Notes under the pieces: generated by a model
Database searches by the model: none
What the model was told of the DNA's origin: nothing
What the model saw: the letters and a program-made list of their open reading frames with translations, nothing else
Assembly: GCF_033063295.1 (NCBI RefSeq)
Contig: NZ_JAWJZH010000001.1
Span: 2,108,001-2,172,000, forward strand
Length of the DNA stretch: 64,000 nt
Reading direction: 5' to 3'
Origin: Nitrosomonas sp. Is35
GTDB taxonomy: Bacteria > Pseudomonadota > Gammaproteobacteria > Burkholderiales > Nitrosomonadaceae
Made by a program: the position numbers and the translations under genes
Part shown: piece after piece, positions 43,518 to 53,130 of the stretch
How the letters are laid out: the number at the start of each line of letters is the position of its first letter
Position numbering within the stretch: position 1 is the first letter of the stretch

Positions 43518-44867
43518 ATGATGAATCTATTTCCAATATCCAGTCTTACGCATAAAGTGCTTACCGTCAGCGAACTGAACAGCAGCACCAAGCTATTCCT
43601 GGAACAGAATATTCCGCTGCTGTGGATCAAAGGTGAGATCTCGAATTTGAAGTGCTATCAGTCCGGTCATTGGTATTTTTCCCTCAAGGACAGCAATGCG
43701 CAAATCCGTTGTGTGCTATTCAGTCACAGAAATCAATATATCGATTGGCAACCAAAGGATGGCATGCAAGTAGAAGTGCTTGCTCTGGTCACCCTCTATG
43801 AACCACGCGGCGATTTTCAGCTCAATATTGAAACAATCCGGCGCGCCGGATTGGGCGAATTATTTGAGGCTTTCGAGCAGCTTAAAGCCAAGCTGGAAAA
43901 AGCCGGATTGTTTGATCCGGTCAAGAAAAAACCGTTACCCGCATTCCCAAAGCACATCGGTATCGTCACCTCCCCGGATACGGCTGCACTGCGCGACGTG
44001 CTGACGACATTGCGGCGCCGCATGCCATTCTTGCCGGTGATCATCTACCCGGTGCTGGTACAAGGTAAAACCGCCGCCAGCACCATTGTGGACGCCATCA
44101 CAGTTGCAAACCGGCGCGCGGAATGTGATGTGCTGATACTGTGTCGCGGCGGCGGCAGTATTGAAGATTTGTGGGCATTCAACGAAGAAATGGTTGCAGC
44201 CGCCATAGCTGCCAGTGAGATTCCGGTTATCAGTGGCATTGGGCATGAAACTGATTTTACCATCGCGGATTTTGTTGCCGACATTCGCGCCCCCACGCCA
44301 ACGGCAGCCGCCGAACTGGCTAGCCGGGATCATAAGGAATTAAGCCAGGGCCTGAATGCATTGCACCAGCGCATGTACCGTATTACGTTGCATCGTATAG
44401 AAAATGCGATGCAGCGTACCGATATGCTGTCGCATCGCTTAATTCATCCGGGTGATCGCATCAAACAGCAATCCATTCATTTGCAGCATCTGCAAGACCG
44501 CTTCCGTACGACTTGGGCGCATCAAGTGGAAAGGAAACAATGGAAATTACTCGAATTCAATCAGCGCTTAATGGCAGCAAGCCCCAATATTACTGACATG
44601 GAAAAGCAGCAAAAAGAATCGATTGCACGTTTTCGTGCTGCCTCTATCCGCTATTTTGAAACCCTGGCGATTAAGCTGCACCATGTACAAGCGCAATTAT
44701 GTCATTTAAATCCGCAATCGGTTTTGGAACGCGGGTACAGCATTACGTATACCACCAACAGCAGCATCGTTCGTGACAGCAAACAAGTTCATTACGGCGA
44801 TCGAATTCAGGTAAAATTTGCGCACGGAACGTGTGAGGCGGATATCACAAAAACCGGTGATTCCTGA
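43518..44867 (+). CDS. xseA: Exodeoxyribonuclease VII large subunit
   Basis: 449 residues from ATG 43518 (TTG 43506 and ATG 43521 also possible). The N-terminal OB fold has VLTVSELNSSTK, LWIKGEISNLK and GHWYFSLKD; the catalytic domain shows HIGIVTSPDTAALRDVL, CDVLILCRGGGSIEDLW and SGIGHETDFTIADFVAD; a long coiled coil and C-terminal ERGYSIT follow. With XseB it degrades single-stranded DNA from both ends. Divergent from exbB. Confidence 0.97.
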   Translation: MMNLFPISSLTHKVLTVSELNSSTKLFLEQNIPLLWIKGEISNLKCYQSGHWYFSLKDSNAQIRCVLFSHRNQYIDWQPKDGMQVEVLALVTLYEPRGDFQLNIETIRRAGLGELFEAFEQLKAKLEKAGLFDPVKKKPLPAFPKHIGIVTSPDTAALRDVLTTLRRRMPFLPVIIYPVLVQGKTAASTIVDAITVANRRAECDVLILCRGGGSIEDLWAFNEEMVAAAIAASEIPVISGIGHETDFTIADFVADIRAPTPTAAAELASRDHKELSQGLNALHQRMYRITLHRIENAMQRTDMLSHRLIHPGDRIKQQSIHLQHLQDRFRTTWAHQVERKQWKLLEFNQRLMAASPNITDMEKQQKESIARFRAASIRYFETLAIKLHHVQAQLCHLNPQSVLERGYSITYTTNSSIVRDSKQVHYGDRIQVKFAHGTCEADITKTGDS

Positions 44868-44931
44868 CATAACGCAGGCATTTAATTCTCACTTCTCTCA
44901 CTTAACAAGAACAACAAGGACGAAACTATCG

Positions 44932-45306
44932 ATGCCAAAAACTTTTCTGATCCTAGGTATACTGAATACGGTTTTATGCATCGCATTGGGCGCTTTCGGC
45001 GCACATGGCTTAAAGCAGTTTTTATCAGCCGATATGCTGTCGGTTTATCATACCGGTGTGCAGTACCATTTTTATCACGCCTTTGGAATTATTGTCATCG
45101 GCCTGCTCCTGCTGCATTTCCCGAAATCCCGGTTAATGCCGGTGTCAGGCTGGTTGATGATGGCAGGCATTGTGCTGTTCAGTTTCAGTCTCTACGCACT
45201 GAGCGTAACCGGAACAAGGTCACTTGGCATGATCACACCCTTCGGCGGTGTTTCATTCCTCACCGCCTGGATATTGCTGGCTTATGCGATCTGGAAAGAA
45301 AAATGA
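44932..45306 (+). CDS. DUF423 family membrane protein
   Basis: 124 residues from ATG 44932, preceded by AAGGA. Four membrane helices: FLILGILNTVLCIALGAFGA, YHFYHAFGIIVIGLLLL, WLMMAGIVLFSFSLYAL and FLTAWILLAYAIW. FGAHGLK and HTGVQYHFYHA are DUF423 (YgdD-type) signatures. Function unknown in the family. 64 bases after xseA on the same strand. Confidence 0.88.
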   Translation: MPKTFLILGILNTVLCIALGAFGAHGLKQFLSADMLSVYHTGVQYHFYHAFGIIVIGLLLLHFPKSRLMPVSGWLMMAGIVLFSFSLYALSVTGTRSLGMITPFGGVSFLTAWILLAYAIWKEK

Positions 45307-45331
45307 AATGACCATTTACCCATATTTCTGC

Positions 45332-45673
45332 TTACTTGGCCATTTTCCGGTGTGAAGCAGCCATTCCCGTATTACGCTCCGCTGCTTTTGTATATTCCCG
45401 CAATAAAGCTTCGTGGTGCGCCTGGAAATCTTGACCTTCTCGACCGTAATACTCGCTATGACGCCGATATTCTTCCAATAATTCTTTTTGTGCCTTGGCT
45501 TTTGCAGTCATTTCGTTAGCTTCTTTTTCATACATCTCAGCTAATCCGATATGATCGAATTTAGTTGTAGCCTGGGCTTCAGCTTTATCCATTTTCCCTA
45601 ATTCTGCAATAGATGCACTTGAGACAAATAAAGTAGAGGTAATCAACGTTATAATCAATATCTTTGTTCGCAT
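45332..45673 (-). CDS. Small secreted helical protein, unknown
   Basis: 113 residues. A signal peptide (ILIITLITSTLFVSSASIAE) leads to an almost wholly helical, charged domain with heptad-like runs (MYEKEANEMTAKAKAQKELL, EYTKAAERNTGMAASHRKMA). No cysteines in the mature part. Likely a periplasmic coiled-coil protein. I do not recognise a named family. It faces the end of the DUF423 gene. Confidence 0.65.
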   Translation of the reverse strand: MRTKILIITLITSTLFVSSASIAELGKMDKAEAQATTKFDHIGLAEMYEKEANEMTAKAKAQKELLEEYRRHSEYYGREGQDFQAHHEALLREYTKAAERNTGMAASHRKMAK

Positions 45674-45770
45674 GGCAAATTTCCTCGATTGAATAAATGA
45701 AAAGTAAATTCCAGTGCTACTCTAAATATTCGATAAACTGAATATGTTCATCATAGCAAACTATCTGAAA

Positions 45771-45789
45771 TCCACAAATACTTTGTGGA
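45771..45789. repeat. 19-bp palindrome upstream of dsbB
   Basis: TCCACAAATACTTTGTGGA: 8-base perfect arms around TAC, 38 bases before the dsbB start. Could be an operator. Confidence 0.4.
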
Positions 45790-45826
45790 CAAACTGAGCA
45801 ACCAATTCGATTGAGAGAAGAAACAA

Positions 45827-46300
45827 ATGAGACTATTATTCTTATTTATTCTGCTTTGCTGTACCGGTCTTCTAGGCTACGCGCAATACTTGCAGCATGT
45901 GGAAGGATTACTACCTTGTCCATTATGCGTAGCACAACGCGTTGCTTACTGGATGTTAGGATTGACTGCACTAATGGCGTTTCTGCATAAGCCAGGAGTG
46001 ATCGGGCGGCGGATTTATGGTTTCTTGTTGAGCGTATTCGCGCTGACGGGTGCAGTCATTGCCGCACGGCATGCGTGGTTAATACGATTTCCGGAAGCAT
46101 TTGAATGCGGCATCAGTCCGGAAGAAGCTTTTCTAAATTCCTTACCGATTGCCGCTTGGTGGCCTGGAATGTTTGAGGCTAATGGCGATTGCGCCAATAT
46201 CGATTGGAAATTTTTAACACTGACAATCCCGGATTGGTCATTAATCGCTTTTGCGGGGTTTGGAATTCTGGCGCTTTATGTACTATTGGCCAAAAAATAA
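45827..46300 (+). CDS. dsbB: Disulfide bond formation protein B
   Basis: 157 residues with four membrane helices. The first periplasmic loop has LLPCPLCVAQR (CxxC) and the second holds the other pair in FECGISPEE and NGDCANIDW. DsbB passes electrons from DsbA to ubiquinone, regenerating the oxidant for disulfide formation. GAGAAG-like purines precede the ATG. Its end is 20 bases from the convergent xerD end. Confidence 0.95.
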   Translation: MRLLFLFILLCCTGLLGYAQYLQHVEGLLPCPLCVAQRVAYWMLGLTALMAFLHKPGVIGRRIYGFLLSVFALTGAVIAARHAWLIRFPEAFECGISPEEAFLNSLPIAAWWPGMFEANGDCANIDWKFLTLTIPDWSLIAFAGFGILALYVLLAKK

Positions 46301-46320
46301 CGCCGGATTACAACCGGAAA

Positions 46321-47232
46321 CTATCCCCGCGGATGGTGTTTGGCATGCAGCTGCTTCAGGCGCTCACGTGCAATATGCGTGTAAATCTGCGTAGTAGAAA
46401 TATCGGCATGACCCAATAGCAGCTGCACAACACGTAAATCGGCGCCATGATTCAATAGGTGTGTGGCAAAGGCGTGACGCAAAGTATGCGGAGATAACTG
46501 TTTATCTATCCCGATAATCTGCGCATAACGTTTGATAAGGTACCAGAACGCTTGGCGCGTCATAGCTGCACCGCGTGCTGTGACAAATATGGTATCTGTA
46601 ACAATGCCATTTAGCAGTGCAGGTCTGGCTTCTTTAGTATATCGGCTTAGCCATTCGAGAGACTCTTCACCCAGCGGCGCAAGACGCTCCTTTCTGCCCT
46701 TTCCCATGACCCGCAAAACCCCCATATCCATGCTCACTTGCGAGTATCTTAAATTGATCAACTCAGATACGCGCAATCCACTGGCATACAACACCTCCAG
46801 CATGGCACGATCACGCAAGCCAAGCGGATGCTGCAAGTCAGGAGCACTCAACAACAGGTCCACTTCTTTTTCTGTCAAACTTTCCGGCAAGCTGCGCTGC
46901 AATTTAGGTGTTTCGATATTGAGACTGGGATCGGTAGTAATTTTTCCCTGACGCAATAGAAAACGATAGAAGCGCTTCAGACTGGATAATTCCCGGCTGG
47001 TAGTGCTCGCCTTGATCTTGGCGGATACTCTGGATGCCAAAAATTCAAGCAAATCGGAGTGCGTTGCGTCGGTTAGCACACTATTACCTTGATTGCGTTT
47101 TCTGAGCCATTCACCAAATAACTGTAAATCATTGCGATAGCTGTCCAGTGTGTTCCGCGACAAACCATCTTCCAACCATAAGGCGTCGGAAAATTCGTCG
47201 AGCAGACCGGCGTTTAGTTCAGGTGCTCTCAT
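46321..47232 (-). CDS. xerD: Tyrosine recombinase XerD
   Basis: 303 residues. N-terminal SAM-like core-binding domain (LEDGLSRNTLDSYRNDLQLF) and the catalytic domain: Arg in YASGLRVSELINL, Lys in VMGKGRKERLAPL, HTLRHAFATHLLNHGADL (His-x-x-Arg), LLLGHADISTTQIYTH (His and Tyr nucleophile). With XerC it resolves chromosome dimers at dif. Its start overlaps the ogt gene by 14 bases. The sequence is closer to XerD than XerC by its length and ending. Confidence 0.95.
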   Translation of the reverse strand: MRAPELNAGLLDEFSDALWLEDGLSRNTLDSYRNDLQLFGEWLRKRNQGNSVLTDATHSDLLEFLASRVSAKIKASTTSRELSSLKRFYRFLLRQGKITTDPSLNIETPKLQRSLPESLTEKEVDLLLSAPDLQHPLGLRDRAMLEVLYASGLRVSELINLRYSQVSMDMGVLRVMGKGRKERLAPLGEESLEWLSRYTKEARPALLNGIVTDTIFVTARGAAMTRQAFWYLIKRYAQIIGIDKQLSPHTLRHAFATHLLNHGADLRVVQLLLGHADISTTQIYTHIARERLKQLHAKHHPRG

Positions 47233-47725
47233 GGCGCAATAACCAACGCTTGATTTCTAAAGGGTTGCCTTCGCTCGCATTCATAAAGCCTCCTAACCCG
47301 CCATTTTTGGCAATAACACGATGGCAAGGTATTACAATCGGAATCCGGTTAGCGCCGCATGCCCCGCCTACTGCCCTGGGTGCGGAATGGAGTTGCGCTG
47401 CAATTTCAGCATAACTGCTGGTTGCTCCACTCGGAATTGCCTGAATCGCTTGCCAGACACGCTGTTGATGGGTTGTACCGCTGATATGTAAACTTAAATC
47501 AAAAACAAAATCGGGCTCGTTGAGATAGGCTTTCAGTTGCCGGCATACTTCTCTTGCTAACAAAGTCTGTGGTGCTAATAGTGGTGTGTCAACGGGCAAA
47601 TAATCAATGGCCGTAAGCCAATCTTCTTCTGTTCGGATACCGAGAACAGCAAACGGCGCGAGTAGTTTAGCCTGATATGATTTGATCGAATCGTCAACGA
47701 CCTGAATTCTTGTTGATCTACCCAC
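47219..47725 (-). CDS. ogt: Methylated-DNA-protein-cysteine methyltransferase
   Basis: 168 residues from a GTG start. The active-site IVIPCHRVIAKNGGLGGF includes the P-C-H-R-V methyl-acceptor cysteine, and GATSSYAEIAAQL and AVGGACGANRIPI form the DNA-binding helix-turn-helix. It removes O6-alkyl groups from guanine by a one-time transfer. Ogt-type single-domain form, no Ada regulatory domain. It overlaps xerD by 14 bases. Confidence 0.94.
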   Translation of the reverse strand: MGRSTRIQVVDDSIKSYQAKLLAPFAVLGIRTEEDWLTAIDYLPVDTPLLAPQTLLAREVCRQLKAYLNEPDFVFDLSLHISGTTHQQRVWQAIQAIPSGATSSYAEIAAQLHSAPRAVGGACGANRIPIVIPCHRVIAKNGGLGGFMNASEGNPLEIKRWLLRHEST

Positions 47726-47814
47726 TGTGTGCCCGGCTATTAACTGAAAAATTGTTGAATACTATTTATTGTGTCCCAAGAATGGACAGTTGGAATACAT
47801 AGAAGTTTCAGAAG

Positions 47815-47857
47815 AAATTTGAATCTTCCGGCATCAACTCGATGACGCCGGAAGATT
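47815..47857 (-). terminator. Probable terminator after htpG
   Basis: An 11-bp perfect stem (AATCTTCCGGC, 47822-47832, with GCCGGAAGATT, 47847-47857) and 14-base loop, 28 bases after the htpG stop. On the minus strand the stem is followed by a short T-rich stretch, weaker than ideal. Confidence 0.6.
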
Positions 47858-47884
47858 ATCGAAAGTAGAGAAGCAGAATTAAAC

Positions 47885-49795
47885 TTAGGATTTCAGTAGC
47901 AACAATTCGTTAAGCCTTTTCACGAAAGCGGCTGGATCTTCAAGCTGACCACCTTCCGCCAACAATGCCTGATCAAATAATAAATGACTCCAATCCTCGA
48001 AATTTTCGACCTCGTTTTTCAATCGCTGCACCATCGGATGATGCGGATTGATTTCCAGGATCGGTTTGGCATGAGGCACATTTTGTCCTGCTGATTTCAG
48101 CAATCTTTCCAAATTACCGCTCATATCATAGGTATCCGCAACGAGACAAGCGGGCGATTCAGTCAAGCGAAAAGTAACACGCACATCTTTTACTTGTTCA
48201 CTGAGTGTTTGTTTCATTTTTTCTGTTAGTTCCTGGAAGGCGTTGGTTTCTTTTTCACGTTGTTCTTTTTCGACTTCATCCTCCAGATTTCCCAGATCCA
48301 AACCACCTTTGGCGACTGACTGCAACGGCTTACCTTCAAACTCAGTTAGATTGCTGACCAACCATTCATCCACCCGATCCGATAGTAATAACACTTCTAT
48401 GCCTTTCTTACGAAACACTTCCAAGTGAGGGCTATTTTTAGCTGCCTTAAGGCTATCTGCCGTTACGTAATAAATCTTTTCCTGACCTTCTTTCATGCGC
48501 TGCACATAAGCTTCCAGCGAAATCGTTGGCTCGTCGACATCGCTCTGTGTGGTAATAAAACGCAACAATTTCGCAATGCGCTCACGGTTAGAAAAATCTT
48601 CTCCAACACCTTCTTTTAGAACTTGGCCAAATTCCCGGTAGAAAGTTTTATATTTTTCTTTTCCATCTTCATCCTCACTTTTGGACAAATCCTCGATCAA
48701 GCCCAATACTTTTTTAACCACGCCAGCTCGGATTGAGTCGATGTCTTTGGATTCCTGCAAGATTTCACGAGACACATTTAGTGGTAAATTATTAGAATCA
48801 ATCACACCACGAACAAAACGCAGGTAATTTGGCAGCAATTTTTCTACGTCATCCATAATAAATACCCGCTGCACATATAACTTGATACCGTGCCGGCGTT
48901 CGCGATCGAATAAGTCAAAAGGCGCACGCGCAGGAATATACAACAGCTGTGTGTACTCTTGTTTACCTTCTACGCGCGCATGCAGATACGCCAGCGGTGG
49001 TTCAAAATCATGCGCCACGTGCTTATAAAATTCATTGTACTGATCAATGGTAATATCATTCTTGGAACGTGCCCACAGCGCATTAGCTTGGTTAATCGTC
49101 TCATCTTCATCGGTAATTTTATTTTTCTTCTCTTCTTGCGACCATTCTTCCTTTTTCATTACGATCGGCAGTGTAATATGGTCGGAATATTTGCGAATGA
49201 TATTGCGAATACGCATGCCGTTGAGAAAATCGTCCTCGTCCTTGCGCAGATGCAAGATGACGTCGGTACCTCGTCCAGGCTTTGCGACGGTCTCCAGAGT
49301 GTAATCCCCCTCACCGCTGGATTCCCAGCGCACGCCGTGCTCTGCAGTCAATCCTGCACGCCGGGTGATCAGAGTGACTTTATCAGCAATGATAAATGCG
49401 GAATAAAAACCAACACCGAATTGACCGATTAAATGCGCATCTTTAGCTTGATCGCCAGTTAAAGAATTAAAGAATTCGCGAGTACCCGATTTCGCGATGG
49501 TTCCAATATGGTCAATAACTTCTTGCCGCGACATCCCAATGCCATTATCGGAAATGGTGATTACTCGTTCGTCAGCATCGTAACTTACACGGATTTTAAG
49601 ATCGGAATCAGTTTCATACAGTGCCGCATCAGTGAGCCCCTCGAAACGCAATTTATCAGCGGCATCGGAAGCGTTTGAAATCAATTCACGCAAGAAAATT
49701 TCCTTATTACTGTATAAGGAATGAATCATGAGTTTAAGCAATTGTTTCGCTTCCGTTTGGAAGCTTAATTGTTCTTTGGTTGTTTCAGCTTGCAC
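47885..49795 (-). CDS. htpG: Chaperone protein HtpG (Hsp90)
   Basis: 636 residues from GTG 49795, which has GAGGAGA 5 bases upstream. The GHKL ATPase domain shows [38 protein letters not shown] and [11 protein letters not shown]; the middle domain has [15 protein letters not shown]. It is the standard bacterial Hsp90 length. An ATP-driven chaperone that finishes folding of client proteins with DnaK. No heat-shock promoter could be picked out with certainty. Confidence 0.97.
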   Translation of the reverse strand: MQAETTKEQLSFQTEAKQLLKLMIHSLYSNKEIFLRELISNASDAADKLRFEGLTDAALYETDSDLKIRVSYDADERVITISDNGIGMSRQEVIDHIGTIAKSGTREFFNSLTGDQAKDAHLIGQFGVGFYSAFIIADKVTLITRRAGLTAEHGVRWESSGEGDYTLETVAKPGRGTDVILHLRKDEDDFLNGMRIRNIIRKYSDHITLPIVMKKEEWSQEEKKNKITDEDETINQANALWARSKNDITIDQYNEFYKHVAHDFEPPLAYLHARVEGKQEYTQLLYIPARAPFDLFDRERRHGIKLYVQRVFIMDDVEKLLPNYLRFVRGVIDSNNLPLNVSREILQESKDIDSIRAGVVKKVLGLIEDLSKSEDEDGKEKYKTFYREFGQVLKEGVGEDFSNRERIAKLLRFITTQSDVDEPTISLEAYVQRMKEGQEKIYYVTADSLKAAKNSPHLEVFRKKGIEVLLLSDRVDEWLVSNLTEFEGKPLQSVAKGGLDLGNLEDEVEKEQREKETNAFQELTEKMKQTLSEQVKDVRVTFRLTESPACLVADTYDMSGNLERLLKSAGQNVPHAKPILEINPHHPMVQRLKNEVENFEDWSHLLFDQALLAEGGQLEDPAAFVKRLNELLLLKS

Positions 49796-49944
49796 GTTTA
49801 TCTCCTCAAATATTTTGCGTAGTTATGGGGATTACATCGAGAAATTCAAGATGATCTGATGACAAATTAATATTTTCAATTAATCTGGCGAGTTTTCCAA
49901 AAAATATTTTTTGGAAAACAGTAAATAAAGAGTAAAGCTGGAAT

Positions 49945-50003
49945 GGAAAATTAGAAAGAAATGACTACTCAATTAACTATGATCGTTACTTTGAGTAGTC
50001 ATT
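49945..50003 (-). terminator. Terminator of the nuo operon
   Basis: Arms AATGACTACTCAA (49960-49972) and TTGAGTAGTCATT (49991-50003) are perfect reverse complements with an 18-base loop. Read on the minus strand, the stem is followed by a T-rich tail. It lies 53 bases after the nuoN stop and before htpG. Confidence 0.65.
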
Positions 50004-50055
50004 GTGGAATCATCACAAAGGTGTCACCTGCATACACCCGATATCGATTGCATTA

Positions 50056-51501
50056 CTACATAGAGCTTTGGATTGCGTAAAGACTCAATCCCATCAAGGA
50101 TTGAGGAAATATACCCAGCGCTAACACAGCAAAACCATTGGCGCTCAACAAAATCTTCACATCACTGTTAGGTACAAGCGGCTCTGTTGTTTCAGGTTCA
50201 TCAAAATACATCAGTTTAATTATACGCAGATAGTAAAATGCGCCAATCAGTGAGAACAATACCGCTGCAACCGCCAGCCAAACATATCCTGCATTGACAA
50301 CTGCTTGCAACACGGCAAATTTCGCATAGAACCCAATCATCGGCGGTATGCCTGCCAGCGAAAGCATCAGCAGTAACGTAATGAAAGCATACCAGGGGCT
50401 TCTTCTACTAAGTCCTTTGAAATCATCAATATTTTCAGCCTCAAATCCGCTCCGGCAAAGCAACATGATCATGGCAAAAGTGCCTAACGTCATTAATACA
50501 TAGGCAATGACATAGAATAATGCTGAGCTATACCCGTTTGAATCTGCACTGATAAATCCAAGCAATAAGAAGCCCATATGGGAAATGGTTGAGTACGCAA
50601 GCATACGTTTGATATTGGTCTGAGCGATCGCGGCTAAATTACCCACAGCCATCGACAGAACAGCCAGAATCACTAACATGCCTTGCCAATCCGAGACCAT
50701 TTCACCCATACCTTCAACCAGCAGACGCATTACAAAGCCAAACGCTGCCAATTTTGGCGCGGAACCGATAAATAACGTTACTGCCGTGGGAGAACCTTGA
50801 TAAACATCAGGAGCCCACATATGAAAAGGCGCAGCACTAAGCTTGAAACTGATACCGGCTACTATGAACACCAAGCCAACGACCAATACTTCTTTGCTAC
50901 TTGCTTCGCTTTGAATAATTTGAGCAAGTTGTGAAACATGCAAGGTTCCGGTCGCTCCATAGACCATCGACATGCCATACAGCAAAAATCCGGATGCTAA
51001 AGCGCCTAACACGAAGAATTTCATAGCAGCTTCCGTAGCTACGATAGACTCGCGCCTTAATGCCACCAATGCATACAACGATAACGAAAGTAACTCTAAG
51101 CCAATATACAATGTTAGAAAATGACTGGCGGAAATCATCACCGTCATTCCCAAGGTTGCAAACAAAATCAAGCTGAAAAATTCGCCTCGCAGCATACCGC
51201 GATCACTTATATACGCATGGGAATACACGAGTACCGCCGAAACAGTGCCATACACCATCAGTTTCAAGATATCAGCCATCGTATCGTCAACATACATCCC
51301 ATGGAAAGTGTGTTTAATTTCTGTTGAAAATGATACGAAGGTCAGTATCGCACAACCCAATAGCGTTACCTGCGTCAACAGATAAGCGACATAACGTCGA
51401 CTGTCACCCGCTGTAAGATCAGCCAGCATAACGACGCACACCATGATGAGCATAAATATCTCAGAAGAAGCTGGCGCAAAATCAGGTGGTATAAAATTCA
51501 T
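50056..51501 (-). CDS. nuoN: NADH-quinone oxidoreductase subunit N
   Basis: 481 residues, antiporter-like membrane subunit with about 14 helices. [32 protein letters not shown] (key Lys and His of the proton path), [18 protein letters not shown] and [16 protein letters not shown] are the conserved blocks. Last gene of the operon; a hairpin terminator follows. Confidence 0.97.
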   Translation of the reverse strand: MNFIPPDFAPASSEIFMLIMVCVVMLADLTAGDSRRYVAYLLTQVTLLGCAILTFVSFSTEIKHTFHGMYVDDTMADILKLMVYGTVSAVLVYSHAYISDRGMLRGEFFSLILFATLGMTVMISASHFLTLYIGLELLSLSLYALVALRRESIVATEAAMKFFVLGALASGFLLYGMSMVYGATGTLHVSQLAQIIQSEASSKEVLVVGLVFIVAGISFKLSAAPFHMWAPDVYQGSPTAVTLFIGSAPKLAAFGFVMRLLVEGMGEMVSDWQGMLVILAVLSMAVGNLAAIAQTNIKRMLAYSTISHMGFLLLGFISADSNGYSSALFYVIAYVLMTLGTFAMIMLLCRSGFEAENIDDFKGLSRRSPWYAFITLLLMLSLAGIPPMIGFYAKFAVLQAVVNAGYVWLAVAAVLFSLIGAFYYLRIIKLMYFDEPETTEPLVPNSDVKILLSANGFAVLALGIFPQSLMGLSLYAIQSSM

Positions 51502-51567
51502 TAATTCTTAATCCTTATATGAGGAAATACTTATATCAGGAATTATTACTGTCTCGGATTGATTTAT

Positions 51568-53052
51568 TTAAAGTTTGCTGTTGTTAACATGCGATAACAA
51601 TTGATCAACTGTCGTATGCATGACCTCAGTTAGCGGGTAGGGATACACACCAAACCATAATACGGTGATAGCCAAAATGGCCAATAATGCAAATTCACGT
51701 TTGGATATGTCCTGCAAACCTTCAACTGCAGGATTTGCAATGGCACCGAATATTACTCGTTTATACATCCACAATGTATAAGCCGCGCCAAATATCAGTG
51801 TTGTTGCAGCCAGGAATGCATACCAAAAATTAACTTTGACGGCACTCATGATGACCATGAATTCCCCAACAAACCCGCTCGTTCCAGGTAATCCAGCATT
51901 CGCCATTGCAAACAACATAAAAAATGCTGCAAATGCAGGCATTTTATTCACTACCCCACCATAATCTGCAATTTGCCGAGAATGTAACCGGTCATACAAC
52001 ACACCGACACAAAGGAACATGGCACCAGAAATAAAGCCATGAGAAATCATTTGCACCATGGCACCTTCTATTCCATAGGTATTCAACAAAAAGAAACCTA
52101 AGGTCACAAATCCCATATGCGCCACAGATGAATAAGCAATCAGTTTTTTCATGTCGGCTTGCATTAGTGCGATCAAACCGATATACACAACGGCTATTAA
52201 AGACAGCGCTATCATCATGTCGGCCAGATAAAGACTGGCATCGGGCGCTATCGGTAACGAGAAACGTAGAAATCCGTATCCGCCAAGCTTCAACAGAATT
52301 GCCGCTAAAACGACAGATCCTCCAGTTGGCGCTTCAACGTGCGCATCCGGTAACCAGGTATGCACCGGCCACATTGGTACTTTAACTGCAAAAGCCAGCA
52401 AAAATGCAATAAATATAAAAATCTGCGGTGTCAGTGGAATAGCTAGTTTGTGATAATCCTCAATCGAGAAGCTACCTTCCGATGCTTGATACAAATAAAT
52501 AAGTGCGATCAGCATGAGCAGGGAACCAAGCAATGTATATAGGAAAAACTTGATTGCGGCATAAACCCGATTAGGGCCACCCCAGATACCAATGATCAAA
52601 AACATTGGAATCAACGAAGCCTCCCAAAACACATAAAACAGCATAGCATCCAGCGAAGCAAAAACACCATTCACAATACCGGACATGACAAGGAACGCGC
52701 CCATATATTGAGATACACGTTCTTTAATAACTTCCCATCCGGCGACAACAACCAATGGGGTGATGAAACAGTTTAACAAAATGAGTGGCATCGATATGCC
52801 ATCCACTCCCAGGTGATAATTCACATTGAATCGTTCAAACCAAACATGATTTTCCACAAACTGCATTGCACCTGTGGCGACATCAAAATTGCTATACAGC
52901 GGGATTGCAACCAGAAAACCGAATATCGATCCTGCCAGCGCTAACCAGCGAGCGAGTTGCGCGTTACTGTCTTTTCCAGTTGCAAAAACGGCAATACCAA
53001 AAACAATGGGCAGCCAAATAATCAAGCTCAATAGTGGGAATTCAAACGACAT
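51568..53052 (-). CDS. nuoM: NADH-quinone oxidoreductase subunit M
   Basis: 494 residues, antiporter-like. YHLGVDGISMPLILLN, FWEASLIPMFLIIGIWGG (the buried Glu), KVPMWPVHTWLPDAHVEAP and KKLIAYSSVAHMGFV are seen. About 14 membrane helices. 78 bases after nuoL and 66 before nuoN. Confidence 0.97.
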   Translation of the reverse strand: MSFEFPLLSLIIWLPIVFGIAVFATGKDSNAQLARWLALAGSIFGFLVAIPLYSNFDVATGAMQFVENHVWFERFNVNYHLGVDGISMPLILLNCFITPLVVVAGWEVIKERVSQYMGAFLVMSGIVNGVFASLDAMLFYVFWEASLIPMFLIIGIWGGPNRVYAAIKFFLYTLLGSLLMLIALIYLYQASEGSFSIEDYHKLAIPLTPQIFIFIAFLLAFAVKVPMWPVHTWLPDAHVEAPTGGSVVLAAILLKLGGYGFLRFSLPIAPDASLYLADMMIALSLIAVVYIGLIALMQADMKKLIAYSSVAHMGFVTLGFFLLNTYGIEGAMVQMISHGFISGAMFLCVGVLYDRLHSRQIADYGGVVNKMPAFAAFFMLFAMANAGLPGTSGFVGEFMVIMSAVKVNFWYAFLAATTLIFGAAYTLWMYKRVIFGAIANPAVEGLQDISKREFALLAILAITVLWFGVYPYPLTEVMHTTVDQLLSHVNNSKL

Positions 53053-53130
53053 GCTTATTCCGTTTTATTTGTTAGTACTTATTTACGTATTCGAATTATT
53101 GCTATTTAGGATTCACTACTATCTTGAAAG

